Positions 16,977-24,030 of a DNA stretch of 34,421 nt are shown one piece after another. Source of the stretch: Flavobacteriales bacterium. GTDB lineage: Bacteria; Bacteroidota; Bacteroidia; Flavobacteriales; BACL11. Made by a program: the position numbers and the translations under genes. Position 1 is the stretch's first letter. Each line of letters opens with the position of its first letter. Where the stretch lies: positions 1 through 34,421 of the forward strand of contig PBAP01000025.1 in NCBI GenBank assembly GCA_002716345.1. Reading direction: 5' to 3'. The notes under the pieces were generated by a model, which ran no database searches, was not told the origin of the DNA, and saw only the letters and a program-made list of their open reading frames with translations.

Positions 16977-18116
16977 ATGGATTTTAATTATACAGAAAAT
17001 CAAAAAATGATTGCTGATATGGTTCAGCAATTTGCAAAACGGAAAATAACTCCGTTTGCTAGAGAATGGGATGATAAACAATACTTCCCTCATGCATTAT
17101 TTGAAGAACTTGGTAGTTTGGGTCTAATGGGTATTCTGGTACCAGAAAAATATAATGGCTCTGGATTTGGTTATTTTGAATATGTAACTGCAATTCAAGA
17201 ACTTGCAATTGTTGACCCGTCCATTGCTTTGTCAGTTGCTGCTCATAACTCTTTGTGCACTGGTCATATCTTAAACCACGGTAATGAAAATCAGATAAAT
17301 AAGTGGGTAACTAAGCTTGCCTCAGGTCAATCTTTAGGTGCATGGGGGTTAACTGAGCATAACACTGGATCAGATGCTGGTGGCATGAACACTACTGCTA
17401 TCAAAGTCGGCAATGAATGGGTTTTAAATGGCACAAAAAACTTTATTACTCATGGAATATCTGCAGATATTTATGTTATAATTGCAAGAACAGGTAATAA
17501 AGGTGACTCTAGAGGTATGTCTGCTTTTATTATTGACAAGTCAGTTCAGGGAATTTCAAGTGGTAAAAAGGAAGATAAGTTAGGAATGAGAGCTTCAGAA
17601 ACCTCTGAAGTAATACTAGATAATTGTCACATACCACTAGACAACATTATTGGAGATATTGGACAAGGGTTTATACAATCAATGAAAATTTTAGATGGTG
17701 GTAGAATTTCAATTGCTGCATTATCACAGGGCATATCCATGGGGGCATTTAAAACAGCACTAAATTATTCAAAGCAAAGAGAACAATTTGGAAAAAAGAT
17801 AAGTCAGTTTCAAGCAATTTCGTTCAAACTTGCTGATATGTACAAAAAAATAGAAGCTTCAGAAATGCTCATTTACCATGCCGCTCAGCTTAAAAACCAA
17901 AACAAAAAAGTAACTAAAGAAAGTGCTATGGCAAAATTTTATTCATCTGAAAGTTGTGTTGAAATTTCATCAGAAGCCGTTCAAATTTTAGGTGGATATG
18001 GATATACAAAAGATTTTCCTGCAGAAAAATTTTATCGTGACTCAAAACTTTGCACTATTGGGGAAGGAACTACACAAATTCAAAAACAAGTCATTAGTAA
18101 TATGTTATTTAAATAA
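16977..18116 (+). CDS. Acyl-CoA dehydrogenase
   Basis: 379 residues, the short/medium-chain size class. FAD-dependent alpha,beta-oxidation of an acyl-CoA. The signature GAWGLTEHNTGSDAGGMNT is at about 122-140 (flavin and substrate contact), REQFGKKISQFQ at about 265-276, and QILGGYGYTKDFPAEKFYRD near 336-355 leads into IGEGTTQIQ, in which Glu363 occupies the catalytic-base position of butyryl-CoA-type enzymes. Substrate chain length cannot be told by eye; butyryl-, glutaryl- or branched-chain forms are all possible. Last gene of the run that starts at 13639. Confidence 0.93.
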   Translation: MDFNYTENQKMIADMVQQFAKRKITPFAREWDDKQYFPHALFEELGSLGLMGILVPEKYNGSGFGYFEYVTAIQELAIVDPSIALSVAAHNSLCTGHILNHGNENQINKWVTKLASGQSLGAWGLTEHNTGSDAGGMNTTAIKVGNEWVLNGTKNFITHGISADIYVIIARTGNKGDSRGMSAFIIDKSVQGISSGKKEDKLGMRASETSEVILDNCHIPLDNIIGDIGQGFIQSMKILDGGRISIAALSQGISMGAFKTALNYSKQREQFGKKISQFQAISFKLADMYKKIEASEMLIYHAAQLKNQNKKVTKESAMAKFYSSESCVEISSEAVQILGGYGYTKDFPAEKFYRDSKLCTIGEGTTQIQKQVISNMLFK

Positions 18117-18122
18117 TAATAC

Positions 18123-18130
18123 TATTTTTG
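18123..18130 (+). promoter_or_regulatory. Bacteroidota -7 promoter box for rpsU
   Basis: TATTTTTG, an exact TAnnTTTG match 19 bases before the rpsU ATG and just after the acyl-CoA dehydrogenase stop. It implies a leader of roughly 15 bases. Confidence 0.6.
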
Positions 18131-18149
18131 CAGGCGTAAAATTGATTAA

Positions 18150-18341
18150 ATGTTAATAATACCAGTAAAAGAAGGAGAAAATATAGACAGAGCTCTAAAG
18201 CGTTTTAAAAGAAAATTCTTACAAACACAGGTTTTAAAAGAAATCAGACAGAGAAAAGAGTTTACTAAAAAATCAGAAAAATTAAGAGTAAAGAAACAAA
18301 AAGCTGCTTACTCTGAAAATTTGTTAAGAAATTCTCAATAG
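18150..18341 (+). CDS. rpsU: Small ribosomal subunit protein bS21
   Basis: 63 residues beginning MLIIPVKEGENIDRALKRFKRKF, nearly the standard Bacteroidota bS21 start, then a basic helical tail. bS21 sits on the 30S platform near the 3' end of 16S rRNA; in Flavobacterium it helps hide the anti-Shine-Dalgarno sequence, and rpsU there has a strong Shine-Dalgarno sequence thought to give feedback control. Here the leader between the -7 box and the ATG has only an isolated AGG about 15 bases upstream, too short and too far to be a normal ribosome binding site. xerC follows from its own -7 box. Confidence 0.95.
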   Translation: MLIIPVKEGENIDRALKRFKRKFLQTQVLKEIRQRKEFTKKSEKLRVKKQKAAYSENLLRNSQ

Positions 18342-18366
18342 CAATATCCAAAACTTTTTTTAAGAT

Positions 18367-18374
18367 TATATTTG
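18367..18374 (+). promoter_or_regulatory. Bacteroidota -7 promoter box for xerC
   Basis: TATATTTG, the same octamer as before secDF, 15 bases before the ATG at 18390. It includes an in-frame TTG (18372) that should therefore not be used as the start. Confidence 0.55.
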
Positions 18375-18389
18375 TGTTGTTTGAAACCA

Positions 18390-19256
18390 ATGCAAATTAT
18401 AGATTTCCTTACTTACATAAAATCTGAAAGAAGATACTCTTTTTATACGTTCACGTCTTACAGAAGAGATTTATTTCAATTTCAACAATTTTTAAAAACA
18501 AGATTTGAAGTATCCAATGACAATGAAATAAGATTTGAAATGATAAGAAGCTGGGTTGCTCTTTTGTTAGATTCAAAAAATTCAGTATCCACTGTAAATA
18601 GAAAAATTTCTACTCTTAGGTCTTATTTTAAATATTTAATATCATTTGATATAATTGAAAAAAATCCAATAACAAAGCTTGTTGCCCCCAGAACCAATAA
18701 AAAAATCCCAAGTCATATATCTCAAATTGACATGTCGAAAATATTAGATGAAACTAATTTTACTGATGATTTCATTGGTAAAAGAAATTTTTTAATTATT
18801 GAATTTTTATACTTTACAGGAGTTCGTGTGTCAGAACTATTATCAATCAGAATAAAAGATTTTGATTTCAAAAATAAAAGCATAAAAATTATTGGAAAGG
18901 GTAAAAAAGAAAGATTTGTTCCATTGGCAGACATTCTTACCAAAAGAATTCAAATTTTTGTTCAACAATTTAACATTAGTGGATATTTATTTACTAATGA
19001 TAAAAATAAAAGATTATACTCAAAAAAAATATATCGAATTGTAAAAGATCATCTTTCATTTTATTCTACAAAAACTAACAATAGTCCTCACATATTGCGA
19101 CATACTTTTGCAACTCATATGTTAGACAACGGAGCTGATATTAATGCAATCAAAGAGTTGCTTGGTCATAGCAGTTTAAATGCTACACAAGTTTATACTC
19201 ATAATTCTATCGAAAAAGTCAAAAGTATTTACAAAAAAGCACATCCCAGAGCATAA
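18390..19256 (+). CDS. xerC: Tyrosine recombinase XerC-like
   Basis: 288 residues from ATG 18390. N-terminal SAM-like core-binding domain (about 1-90), C-terminal catalytic domain with the full tyrosine recombinase set: Arg146 in TGVRVSELL, Lys in GKGKKERFVPL (about 170-172), His234-xx-Arg237 in SPHILRHTFATHM, His260 in LLGHSSL and nucleophile Tyr269 in VYTH. Length and motifs match chromosomal Xer recombinases that resolve dimers at dif, and the position after rpsU is its usual place in Bacteroidota, so I read it as housekeeping and not as a phage or transposon integrase. A six-codon TTG extension is rejected because it lies in the promoter box. Confidence 0.9.
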   Translation: MQIIDFLTYIKSERRYSFYTFTSYRRDLFQFQQFLKTRFEVSNDNEIRFEMIRSWVALLLDSKNSVSTVNRKISTLRSYFKYLISFDIIEKNPITKLVAPRTNKKIPSHISQIDMSKILDETNFTDDFIGKRNFLIIEFLYFTGVRVSELLSIRIKDFDFKNKSIKIIGKGKKERFVPLADILTKRIQIFVQQFNISGYLFTNDKNKRLYSKKIYRIVKDHLSFYSTKTNNSPHILRHTFATHMLDNGADINAIKELLGHSSLNATQVYTHNSIEKVKSIYKKAHPRA

Positions 19257-19260
19257 TATG

Positions 19261-19279
19261 TTTTTTATTAAATAAAAAA
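19261..19279 (+). terminator. A/T hairpin after xerC, possible terminator
   Basis: Arms TTTTTTA and TAAAAAA around TTAAA, four bases after the xerC stop and upstream of the tRNA promoter. A seven-pair stem made only of A-T pairs is weak, and such palindromes are common in AT-rich spacers. Confidence 0.25.
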
Positions 19280-19314
19280 AATGTAAAATATGATGAAAGT
19301 AAGCAAAACTTTAA

Positions 19315-19322
19315 TAAATTTG
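19315..19322 (+). promoter_or_regulatory. Bacteroidota -7 promoter box for the tRNA-tuf operon
   Basis: TAAATTTG, exact match to TAnnTTTG, 50 bases ahead of the mature 5' end of tRNA-Thr. It would drive the tRNA cluster and tuf, and perhaps read on into secE-nusG and the ribosomal protein genes. Confidence 0.55.
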
Positions 19323-19372
19323 CATCCCTTAAAAGAGCGTGTTCTTTTTTTACTAGATAGGAAAGTAGATAT

Positions 19373-19446
19373 GCCGATATAGCTCAGCTGGCTAGAGCAG
19401 CTGATTTGTAATCAGCAGGTCGTGGGTTCGAGTCCCTCTATCGGCT
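19373..19446 (+). tRNA. tRNA-Thr (anticodon TGT)
   Basis: Cloverleaf fits: acceptor GCCGATA/TATCGGC, D stem GCTC/GAGC, anticodon stem GCTGA/TCAGC with loop TTTGTAA (TGT at 19407-19409), T loop TTCGAGT. The T stem GTGGG/CCCTC has one T-T mismatch at its second pair. The CCA end is not encoded. First of four clustered tRNAs. Confidence 0.97.
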
Positions 19447-19468
19447 CTTATTTATCATTCCTTATTTT

Positions 19469-19550
19469 GGGGAGATACTCAAGCGGTCAACGAGGGCAGA
19501 CTGTAAATCTGTTGGCTTAGCCTTCACAGGTTCGAATCCTGTTCTCCCCA
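19469..19550 (+). tRNA. tRNA-Tyr (anticodon GTA)
   Basis: 82 bases with the long variable arm expected of bacterial tRNA-Tyr. Acceptor GGGGAGA/TCTCCCC, anticodon loop CTGTAAA (GTA at 19503-19505), T loop TTCGAAT. No encoded CCA. Confidence 0.97.
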
Positions 19551-19559
19551 CAAAAAACT

Positions 19560-19633
19560 GCGAGAATAGCTCAGTTGGCTAGAGCATCAGCCTTCCAAGC
19601 TGAGGGTCGCGGGTTCGAATCCCGTTTCTCGCT
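19560..19633 (+). tRNA. tRNA-Gly (anticodon TCC)
   Basis: Acceptor GCGAGAA/TTCTCGC, anticodon stem TCAGC/GCTGA with loop CTTCCAA (TCC at 19594-19596), T stem GCGGG/CCCGT with loop TTCGAAT. No encoded CCA. Nine bases after tRNA-Tyr. Confidence 0.97.
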
Positions 19634-19644
19634 CTAGGCTTTTA

Positions 19645-19716
19645 GCCGATGTAGCTCAGGGGTAGAGCGTTTCCTTGGTAAGGAAGAGGTCACGGGTTCA
19701 ATTCCCGTCATTGGCT
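19645..19716 (+). tRNA. tRNA-Thr (anticodon GGT)
   Basis: Acceptor GCCGATG/CATTGGC with one G-T pair, anticodon stem TTTCC/GGAAG with loop TTGGTAA (GGT at 19677-19679), T loop TTCAATT. No encoded CCA. Last tRNA before tuf. Confidence 0.96.
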
Positions 19717-19782
19717 CAAAGGAAAAAAATTGAAATGATTGAGAGTTGGAAAAGAATTAATAATAATTAAAATTTAAAAAAA

Positions 19783-20970
19783 ATGGCAAAAGAAAATTTT
19801 AATCGTACCAAACCACATTTAAATATTGGTACAATAGGTCATGTCGATCATGGTAAAACAACACTTACTGCAGCTATTACTAAAGTTCTAGCAGCAAAAG
19901 GTGGTGCTGAAGTCAGAGACTTTGACACAATAGACAATGCACCTGAAGAAAAAGAAAGAGGAATAACAATTAACACTTCTCACGTTGAGTATGAAACAGA
20001 CAATAGACACTATGCGCACGTTGATTGTCCAGGTCACGCAGATTATGTAAAAAATATGGTAACTGGAGCTGCTCAGATGGATGGTGCAATATTAGTATGT
20101 GCTGCAACTGACGGTCCAATGCCTCAAACAAGAGAGCACATTCTACTTGCGAGACAAGTAGGTGTTCCTGCAATTGTTGTTTTTCTTAACAAAGCTGATA
20201 TGGTGGATGACGAAGAGTTAATGGAATTAGTTGAAATGGAAGTTAGGGAATTATTGTCTTTTTACGAATATGACGGAGATAACGCTCCAATCATAACTGG
20301 ATCAGCTTTAGGTGCACTCAATGGAGAAGCAGAATGGACTTCAAAAGTTGAAGAGTTAATGAGTGAAGTTGATAAGTACATTCCTGAGCCAGTGAGAGAC
20401 AACCAAAAAGATTTTCTAATGCCAATTGAGGATGTTTTTACAATTACTGGTAGAGGTACAGTTGCTACAGGAAGAATTGAAACTGGAGTAGCTAATTCAG
20501 GTGATACTGTTGACATCATTGGTATGGGTGCTGAGAAATTAGCATCAACAGTAACTGGTGTCGAAATGTTTAGAAAAATTCTTGACAGAGGTGAAGCTGG
20601 TGATAATGTTGGAATTCTTTTAAGAGGAATTGAAAAAACTGATATCAAAAGAGGTATGGTAATTTGTAAACCCGGTTCTGTAACACCTCATACTAAATTC
20701 AAAGCAGAAGTTTATATACTTAAAAAAGAGGAAGGTGGTAGACATACTCCGTTTCACAACAAGTATAGACCTCAATTTTACCTTAGAACAACTGATGTGA
20801 CTGGTGAAATTATACTTCCTGCTGGAACTGAAATGGTAATGCCTGGAGACAACTTAACAATTTCAGTTGAATTAATTAGCCCAGTAGCAATGAGTGAAGG
20901 ATTAAGATTTGCAATTAGAGAAGGAGGTAGAACTGTTGGAGCAGGTCAAATTACGTCTATAGAAAAGTAA
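19783..20970 (+). CDS. tuf: Elongation factor Tu
   Basis: 395 residues. GTPase that carries aminoacyl-tRNA to the ribosome. G1 GHVDHGKT at 19-26, G2 region [13 protein letters not shown]3 [13 protein letters not shown]4 NKAD, then the two beta-barrel domains with GRGTVATGR and [24 protein letters not shown]. It follows the tRNA cluster by 66 bases with no hairpin between, so it is probably on the same transcript. The ATG is preceded by a run of seven A, the A-rich start context used in place of a Shine-Dalgarno sequence by highly expressed genes in this phylum. Confidence 0.99.
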   Translation: MAKENFNRTKPHLNIGTIGHVDHGKTTLTAAITKVLAAKGGAEVRDFDTIDNAPEEKERGITINTSHVEYETDNRHYAHVDCPGHADYVKNMVTGAAQMDGAILVCAATDGPMPQTREHILLARQVGVPAIVVFLNKADMVDDEELMELVEMEVRELLSFYEYDGDNAPIITGSALGALNGEAEWTSKVEELMSEVDKYIPEPVRDNQKDFLMPIEDVFTITGRGTVATGRIETGVANSGDTVDIIGMGAEKLASTVTGVEMFRKILDRGEAGDNVGILLRGIEKTDIKRGMVICKPGSVTPHTKFKAEVYILKKEEGGRHTPFHNKYRPQFYLRTTDVTGEIILPAGTEMVMPGDNLTISVELISPVAMSEGLRFAIREGGRTVGAGQITSIEK

Positions 20971-21007
20971 TTAGATACAACTGTTTGTGATAGAAATATC
21001 ATACTAA

Positions 21008-21080
21008 ACGGGTGTAGCTCAATTGGTAGAGTAGTGGTCTCCAAAACCATTGGTTGGGAGTTCGAGTCTCTCCACCCGTG
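21008..21080 (+). tRNA. tRNA-Trp (anticodon CCA)
   Basis: Acceptor ACGGGTG/CACCCGT, D stem GCTC/GAGT, anticodon stem GTGGT/ACCAT with loop CTCCAAA (CCA at 21041-21043), T loop TTCGAGT. Discriminator G; the CCA end is not encoded. Lies between tuf and secE, a common bacterial arrangement. Confidence 0.97.
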
Positions 21081-21094
21081 CTAATAGTAGATTT

Positions 21095-21289
21095 ATGAGT
21101 AAAATGATTTTATATTTAAAAGAAGCTTTTTCTGAACTTCTAAACAAGGTTACCTGGCCAAGCTGGAGCGATCTTCAAAATAGTTCAATTGTTGTAGCCA
21201 TTGCAACATTAATTATAGCTCTTGTTATTTATCTTTTAGATACTACATTTAGTAACGTATTAGATTTGTATTATAGTTTTTTTGCATAG
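21095..21289 (+). CDS. secE: Preprotein translocase subunit SecE
   Basis: 64 residues, the short one-helix form of SecE. An amphipathic N-terminal helix with FSELLNKVTWPSWSDLQ (the conserved KVTWP motif) precedes one membrane helix of about 20 residues (VVAIATLIIALVIYLL). SecE clamps SecY in the translocon. A longer frame starting at 21050 runs through tRNA-Trp and is not plausible; ATG 21095 begins 14 bases after the tRNA. nusG follows after two bases. Confidence 0.95.
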   Translation: MSKMILYLKEAFSELLNKVTWPSWSDLQNSSIVVAIATLIIALVIYLLDTTFSNVLDLYYSFFA

Positions 21290-21291
21290 TA

Positions 21292-21846
21292 ATGAGTACA
21301 GAAATAAAACAAAATAATTGGTATGTCCTTAGAGTTATGGGAGGAAAAGAGAGAAAGATTGCTGAGGCAATAGAAAAAGAGATTGAAATTAATGGTATGA
21401 GCAAATTTGTTTCTAAAGTTCTTGTTCCAACTGAAAAAGTTTACCAGATCAGAAATGGTAAAAAAGTTAGCAAGGACAGAAATTTCTTTCCAGGATACGT
21501 CTTGATTGAAGCTGATTTAGTAGGAGAAGTTCCTCACACACTAAGAAGAGTACCTGGTGTTTTGGGATTTCTTAGTTCTAAAAAGGGGGGTATACCAGTT
21601 CCTATGAGAAAAGCAGAAATAAACAGGATTCTAGGAAAAGTTGATGAAATGGCAATTTCGGTTGAAAATGTCAACATACCTTTCGTTGTTGGAGAAGTTG
21701 TAAAGGTTATTGATGGTCCTTTTAATAGTTTTGATGCGGAAATTGAGGCAATTGATGAACAAAGAAAAAAACTTAAGTTAATGGTCAAAATTTTTGGAAG
21801 AAAAACACCTTTAGAACTTAATTTTATGCAAGTAGAAAAAATATAA
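21292..21846 (+). CDS. nusG: Transcription termination/antitermination factor NusG
   Basis: 184 residues. N-terminal NGN domain ([39 protein letters not shown]) binds the RNA polymerase clamp; C-terminal KOW domain ([22 protein letters not shown] at about 128-150) contacts Rho or the ribosome. Placed two bases after secE and two before rplK, so co-transcribed with both. Confidence 0.98.
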   Translation: MSTEIKQNNWYVLRVMGGKERKIAEAIEKEIEINGMSKFVSKVLVPTEKVYQIRNGKKVSKDRNFFPGYVLIEADLVGEVPHTLRRVPGVLGFLSSKKGGIPVPMRKAEINRILGKVDEMAISVENVNIPFVVGEVVKVIDGPFNSFDAEIEAIDEQRKKLKLMVKIFGRKTPLELNFMQVEKI

Positions 21847-21848
21847 TT

Positions 21849-22289
21849 ATGGCAAAAGAAATTTCAGGTTTAATTAAATTACAAATAAGAGGAGGTGCTG
21901 CAAATCCTGCGCCACCAGTTGGACCGGCATTAGGAGCTAAGGGGGTAAACATTATGGAGTTCTGCAAGCAATTTAATGCAAGAACTCAAGACAAGCCAGG
22001 TAAAATAGTACCTGTTGTTATCACTGTTTATAAAGATAAATCATTTGAATTTGTTATAAAAACTGCCCCTGCAGCATCACAGCTACTTGAAGCAATGAAA
22101 AAGAAAAAAGGTTCAAGTGAACCAAATAGAAGCAAAATTGGAAGTGTTTCATGGGATCAAGTTAAGCTTATAGCAGAAGATAAGATGAACGATTTAAATG
22201 CTTTTAGCATACAATCAGCAATGAAAATGGTTGCTGGTACTGCAAGAAGTATGGGAATTAACGTAAAAGGAAATTTTCCAGAAAAATAA
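21849..22289 (+). CDS. rplK: Large ribosomal subunit protein uL11
   Basis: 146 residues with [23 protein letters not shown] at the N-terminus and a C-terminal RNA-binding domain containing [12 protein letters not shown]. Binds the GTPase-associated centre of 23S rRNA. Only two bases follow the nusG stop, so there is no room for a separate leader in front of rplK. Confidence 0.98.
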   Translation: MAKEISGLIKLQIRGGAANPAPPVGPALGAKGVNIMEFCKQFNARTQDKPGKIVPVVITVYKDKSFEFVIKTAPAASQLLEAMKKKKGSSEPNRSKIGSVSWDQVKLIAEDKMNDLNAFSIQSAMKMVAGTARSMGINVKGNFPEK

Positions 22290-22295
22290 TAAGCA

Positions 22296-22988
22296 ATGAA
22301 AATAACAAAAAATAGAAAAAAAATTATCGAAAAATTTGATTTTACTGCTGTCCATGATATTCTTTCTGCCAGTAAAATTGTTAAGGATTCATCTAAAGAA
22401 AAGTTCGATGCATCAATTGACATTGCTGTAAGACTTGGAGTAGACCCCAAGCAAGCAAATCAGATGGTCCGTGGTGTAGCAACTTTACCTCACGGAACTG
22501 GTAAAGCAGTATCAGTTTTAGCAATTGTTTCAGATGATAAGAAAGACGAAGCTTCAAAAGCTGGTGCGGACTACGTCGGTTTTGAAGAATATATTGAAAA
22601 GATTAAGAAAGGTTGGACTGATGTAGATGTGATAGTGACTATGCCCTCTGCAATGTCTAAATTAGGAGCTTTAGGAAAAGTGCTCGGGCCACGTGGCTTG
22701 ATGCCTAATCCGAAGTCGGGTACTGTTACTAACGAAATAGGAAAAGCTATAACCGATATCAAAAAAGGTAAGATAGATTTTAAAGTTGATAAAAATGGAA
22801 TAATACATGCGTCAATTGGAAAAGTTTCTTTTGATGTTGAAAAAATTTCTGAAAATGCTGAGGAACTCTTGTCAACTATAAAAAAACTCAAGCCTTCTGC
22901 ATCCAAAGGTACCTACATCAAAAGCATTAGTATTTCAAGTACAATGGGACATGGCGTTTCTGTTGAATCATCAAGTTTTAATCAATAA
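22296..22988 (+). CDS. rplA: Large ribosomal subunit protein uL1
   Basis: 230 residues. Contains FDASIDIAVRLGVDPKQANQ and LGPRGLMPNPKSGTV, diagnostic of L1, which forms the mobile L1 stalk. In many bacteria L1 represses its own operon by binding the mRNA; no such site could be made out by eye here. Follows rplK by six bases. Confidence 0.98.
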   Translation: MKITKNRKKIIEKFDFTAVHDILSASKIVKDSSKEKFDASIDIAVRLGVDPKQANQMVRGVATLPHGTGKAVSVLAIVSDDKKDEASKAGADYVGFEEYIEKIKKGWTDVDVIVTMPSAMSKLGALGKVLGPRGLMPNPKSGTVTNEIGKAITDIKKGKIDFKVDKNGIIHASIGKVSFDVEKISENAEELLSTIKKLKPSASKGTYIKSISISSTMGHGVSVESSSFNQ

Positions 22989-22989
22989 C

Positions 22990-23532
22990 ATGAAAAAAGA
23001 AGAAAAAAATAAAATAATCAGTCTAATTGATAGTAAGCTTAAGGAAAACAGAAACTTCTATCTAGCTGATATTTCAGGTCTCAATGCTGAGCAAACTAGC
23101 AATCTTAGAAGGTTGTGTTATAAAAGAGAAGTTAGTTTGTCTGTAGTCAAAAATACTTTGCTAAAAAAAGCATTTGAGCTAAATGAAACTGATTTCAGTT
23201 CATTAGATAATATCTTAAACGGAAATACCTCAATCATGTTTTCTGAATCTACAAGCTTTCCGGCTAAGGTTATAAAAGAATTTAGAAAGAAAAATGAGAA
23301 GCCGATTCTCAAAGCAGCACATATAGACGAAGAATTTTACATTGGAGACGAGCACTTATCTGCTCTTTCCAGTTTAAAGTCCAAAGAAGAGTTAATAGGA
23401 GATATAATTACATTACTAGATTCACCGATTAAAAATGTTATAGCATCTTTGAAATCCAGTAATGCTAAAATATCTAATTTATTAAAAAGTATTGAAGACA
23501 AAGCTTCTTCAAGTAAAAATGCTTCCACTTAA
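22990..23532 (+). CDS. rplJ: Large ribosomal subunit protein uL10
   Basis: 180 residues from ATG 22990. YLADISGLNAEQTSNLRRLCYKREVSLSVVKN is the L10 N-terminal domain; the C-terminal helix carries the L7/L12 dimers. An upstream in-frame ATG at 22951 lies inside rplA and is rejected: the 13 extra residues do not fit the family. The gene begins one base after the rplA stop, so no L10 leader can sit between them. Confidence 0.96.
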   Translation: MKKEEKNKIISLIDSKLKENRNFYLADISGLNAEQTSNLRRLCYKREVSLSVVKNTLLKKAFELNETDFSSLDNILNGNTSIMFSESTSFPAKVIKEFRKKNEKPILKAAHIDEEFYIGDEHLSALSSLKSKEELIGDIITLLDSPIKNVIASLKSSNAKISNLLKSIEDKASSSKNAST

Positions 23533-23577
23533 ATAATCAATAATATTAAAAATCAATAATAACTAAAAACAAAAAAA

Positions 23578-23958
23578 ATGGCAGATATAAAAGATTTCGC
23601 TGAAAAGTTAGTCAACCTTACAGTAAAAGAGGTAAATGAACTTGCGAACATATTAAAAGAAGAATACGGAATTGAACCTGCAGCGGCAGCTGTAGCTGTT
23701 GCAGCAGCACCTGGAGCTTCAGGAGGTGAGGATCAGGCTGAAGAAAAAAGTGAGTTCGATATTATACTAAAAGCAGCTGGTGGTTCAAAGTTGCAAGTTG
23801 TTAAAGCAGTTAAAGAATTAACTGGTTTAGGTTTAAAAGATGCTAAAGAAATAGTAGATAGTGCTCCAAAAGCAGTAAAAGAGGGTGTTAGCAAAGAAGA
23901 AGCTGAAGGAGTTAAAAAAGCTTTAGAAGATGCTGGAGCTGAAGTTGAATTAAAATAA
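23578..23958 (+). CDS. rplL: Large ribosomal subunit protein bL12 (L7/L12)
   Basis: 126 residues: N-terminal dimerisation domain, an Ala-rich flexible hinge at about 35-57, and the conserved C-terminal domain ([35 protein letters not shown]). Binds translation factors on the ribosome stalk. The ATG is preceded by AACAAAAAAA, the same A-rich start context as tuf, fitting its need for excess synthesis over other ribosomal proteins. Confidence 0.98.
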   Translation: MADIKDFAEKLVNLTVKEVNELANILKEEYGIEPAAAAVAVAAAPGASGGEDQAEEKSEFDIILKAAGGSKLQVVKAVKELTGLGLKDAKEIVDSAPKAVKEGVSKEEAEGVKKALEDAGAEVELK

Positions 23959-23975
23959 TTCACAGCTTCATTAAA

Positions 23976-23993
23976 GCTCAATTATTTTTGAGC
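23976..23993 (+). promoter_or_regulatory. Stem-loop and -7-like box between rplL and rpoB
   Basis: Six-pair stem GCTCAA/TTGAGC with a six-base loop TTATTT, in the 72-base rplL-rpoB spacer. Its loop and 3' arm also contain TATTTTTG (23983-23990), an exact -7 consensus, 40 bases before the rpoB start. It could be an attenuator, a processing site or an internal promoter; sequence alone does not decide. Confidence 0.35.
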
Positions 23994-24030
23994 CATCTAT
24001 CAACTTATTCTTTAACCAAAACCTAAAAAA

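Noticed and set aside
18390-19256. Phage or transposon integrase
   Set aside because: Length, motifs and the rpsU-xerC-tRNA-tuf context fit the housekeeping Xer recombinase; no phage genes, attachment repeats or truncated tRNA copy were seen.
21050-21094. SecE extended through the 3' half of tRNA-Trp
   Set aside because: The extension is tRNA sequence; the SecE family start fits at 21095.
22157-22906. Long minus-strand open frames opposite rplK and rplA
   Set aside because: Hydrophobic, Ser/Phe/Ile-rich translations with no family resemblance, typical mirror frames of conserved genes.
22951-22989. Upstream ATG for rplJ inside rplA
   Set aside because: The added 13 residues do not fit L10, and ATG 22990 follows the rplA stop by one base, as expected.
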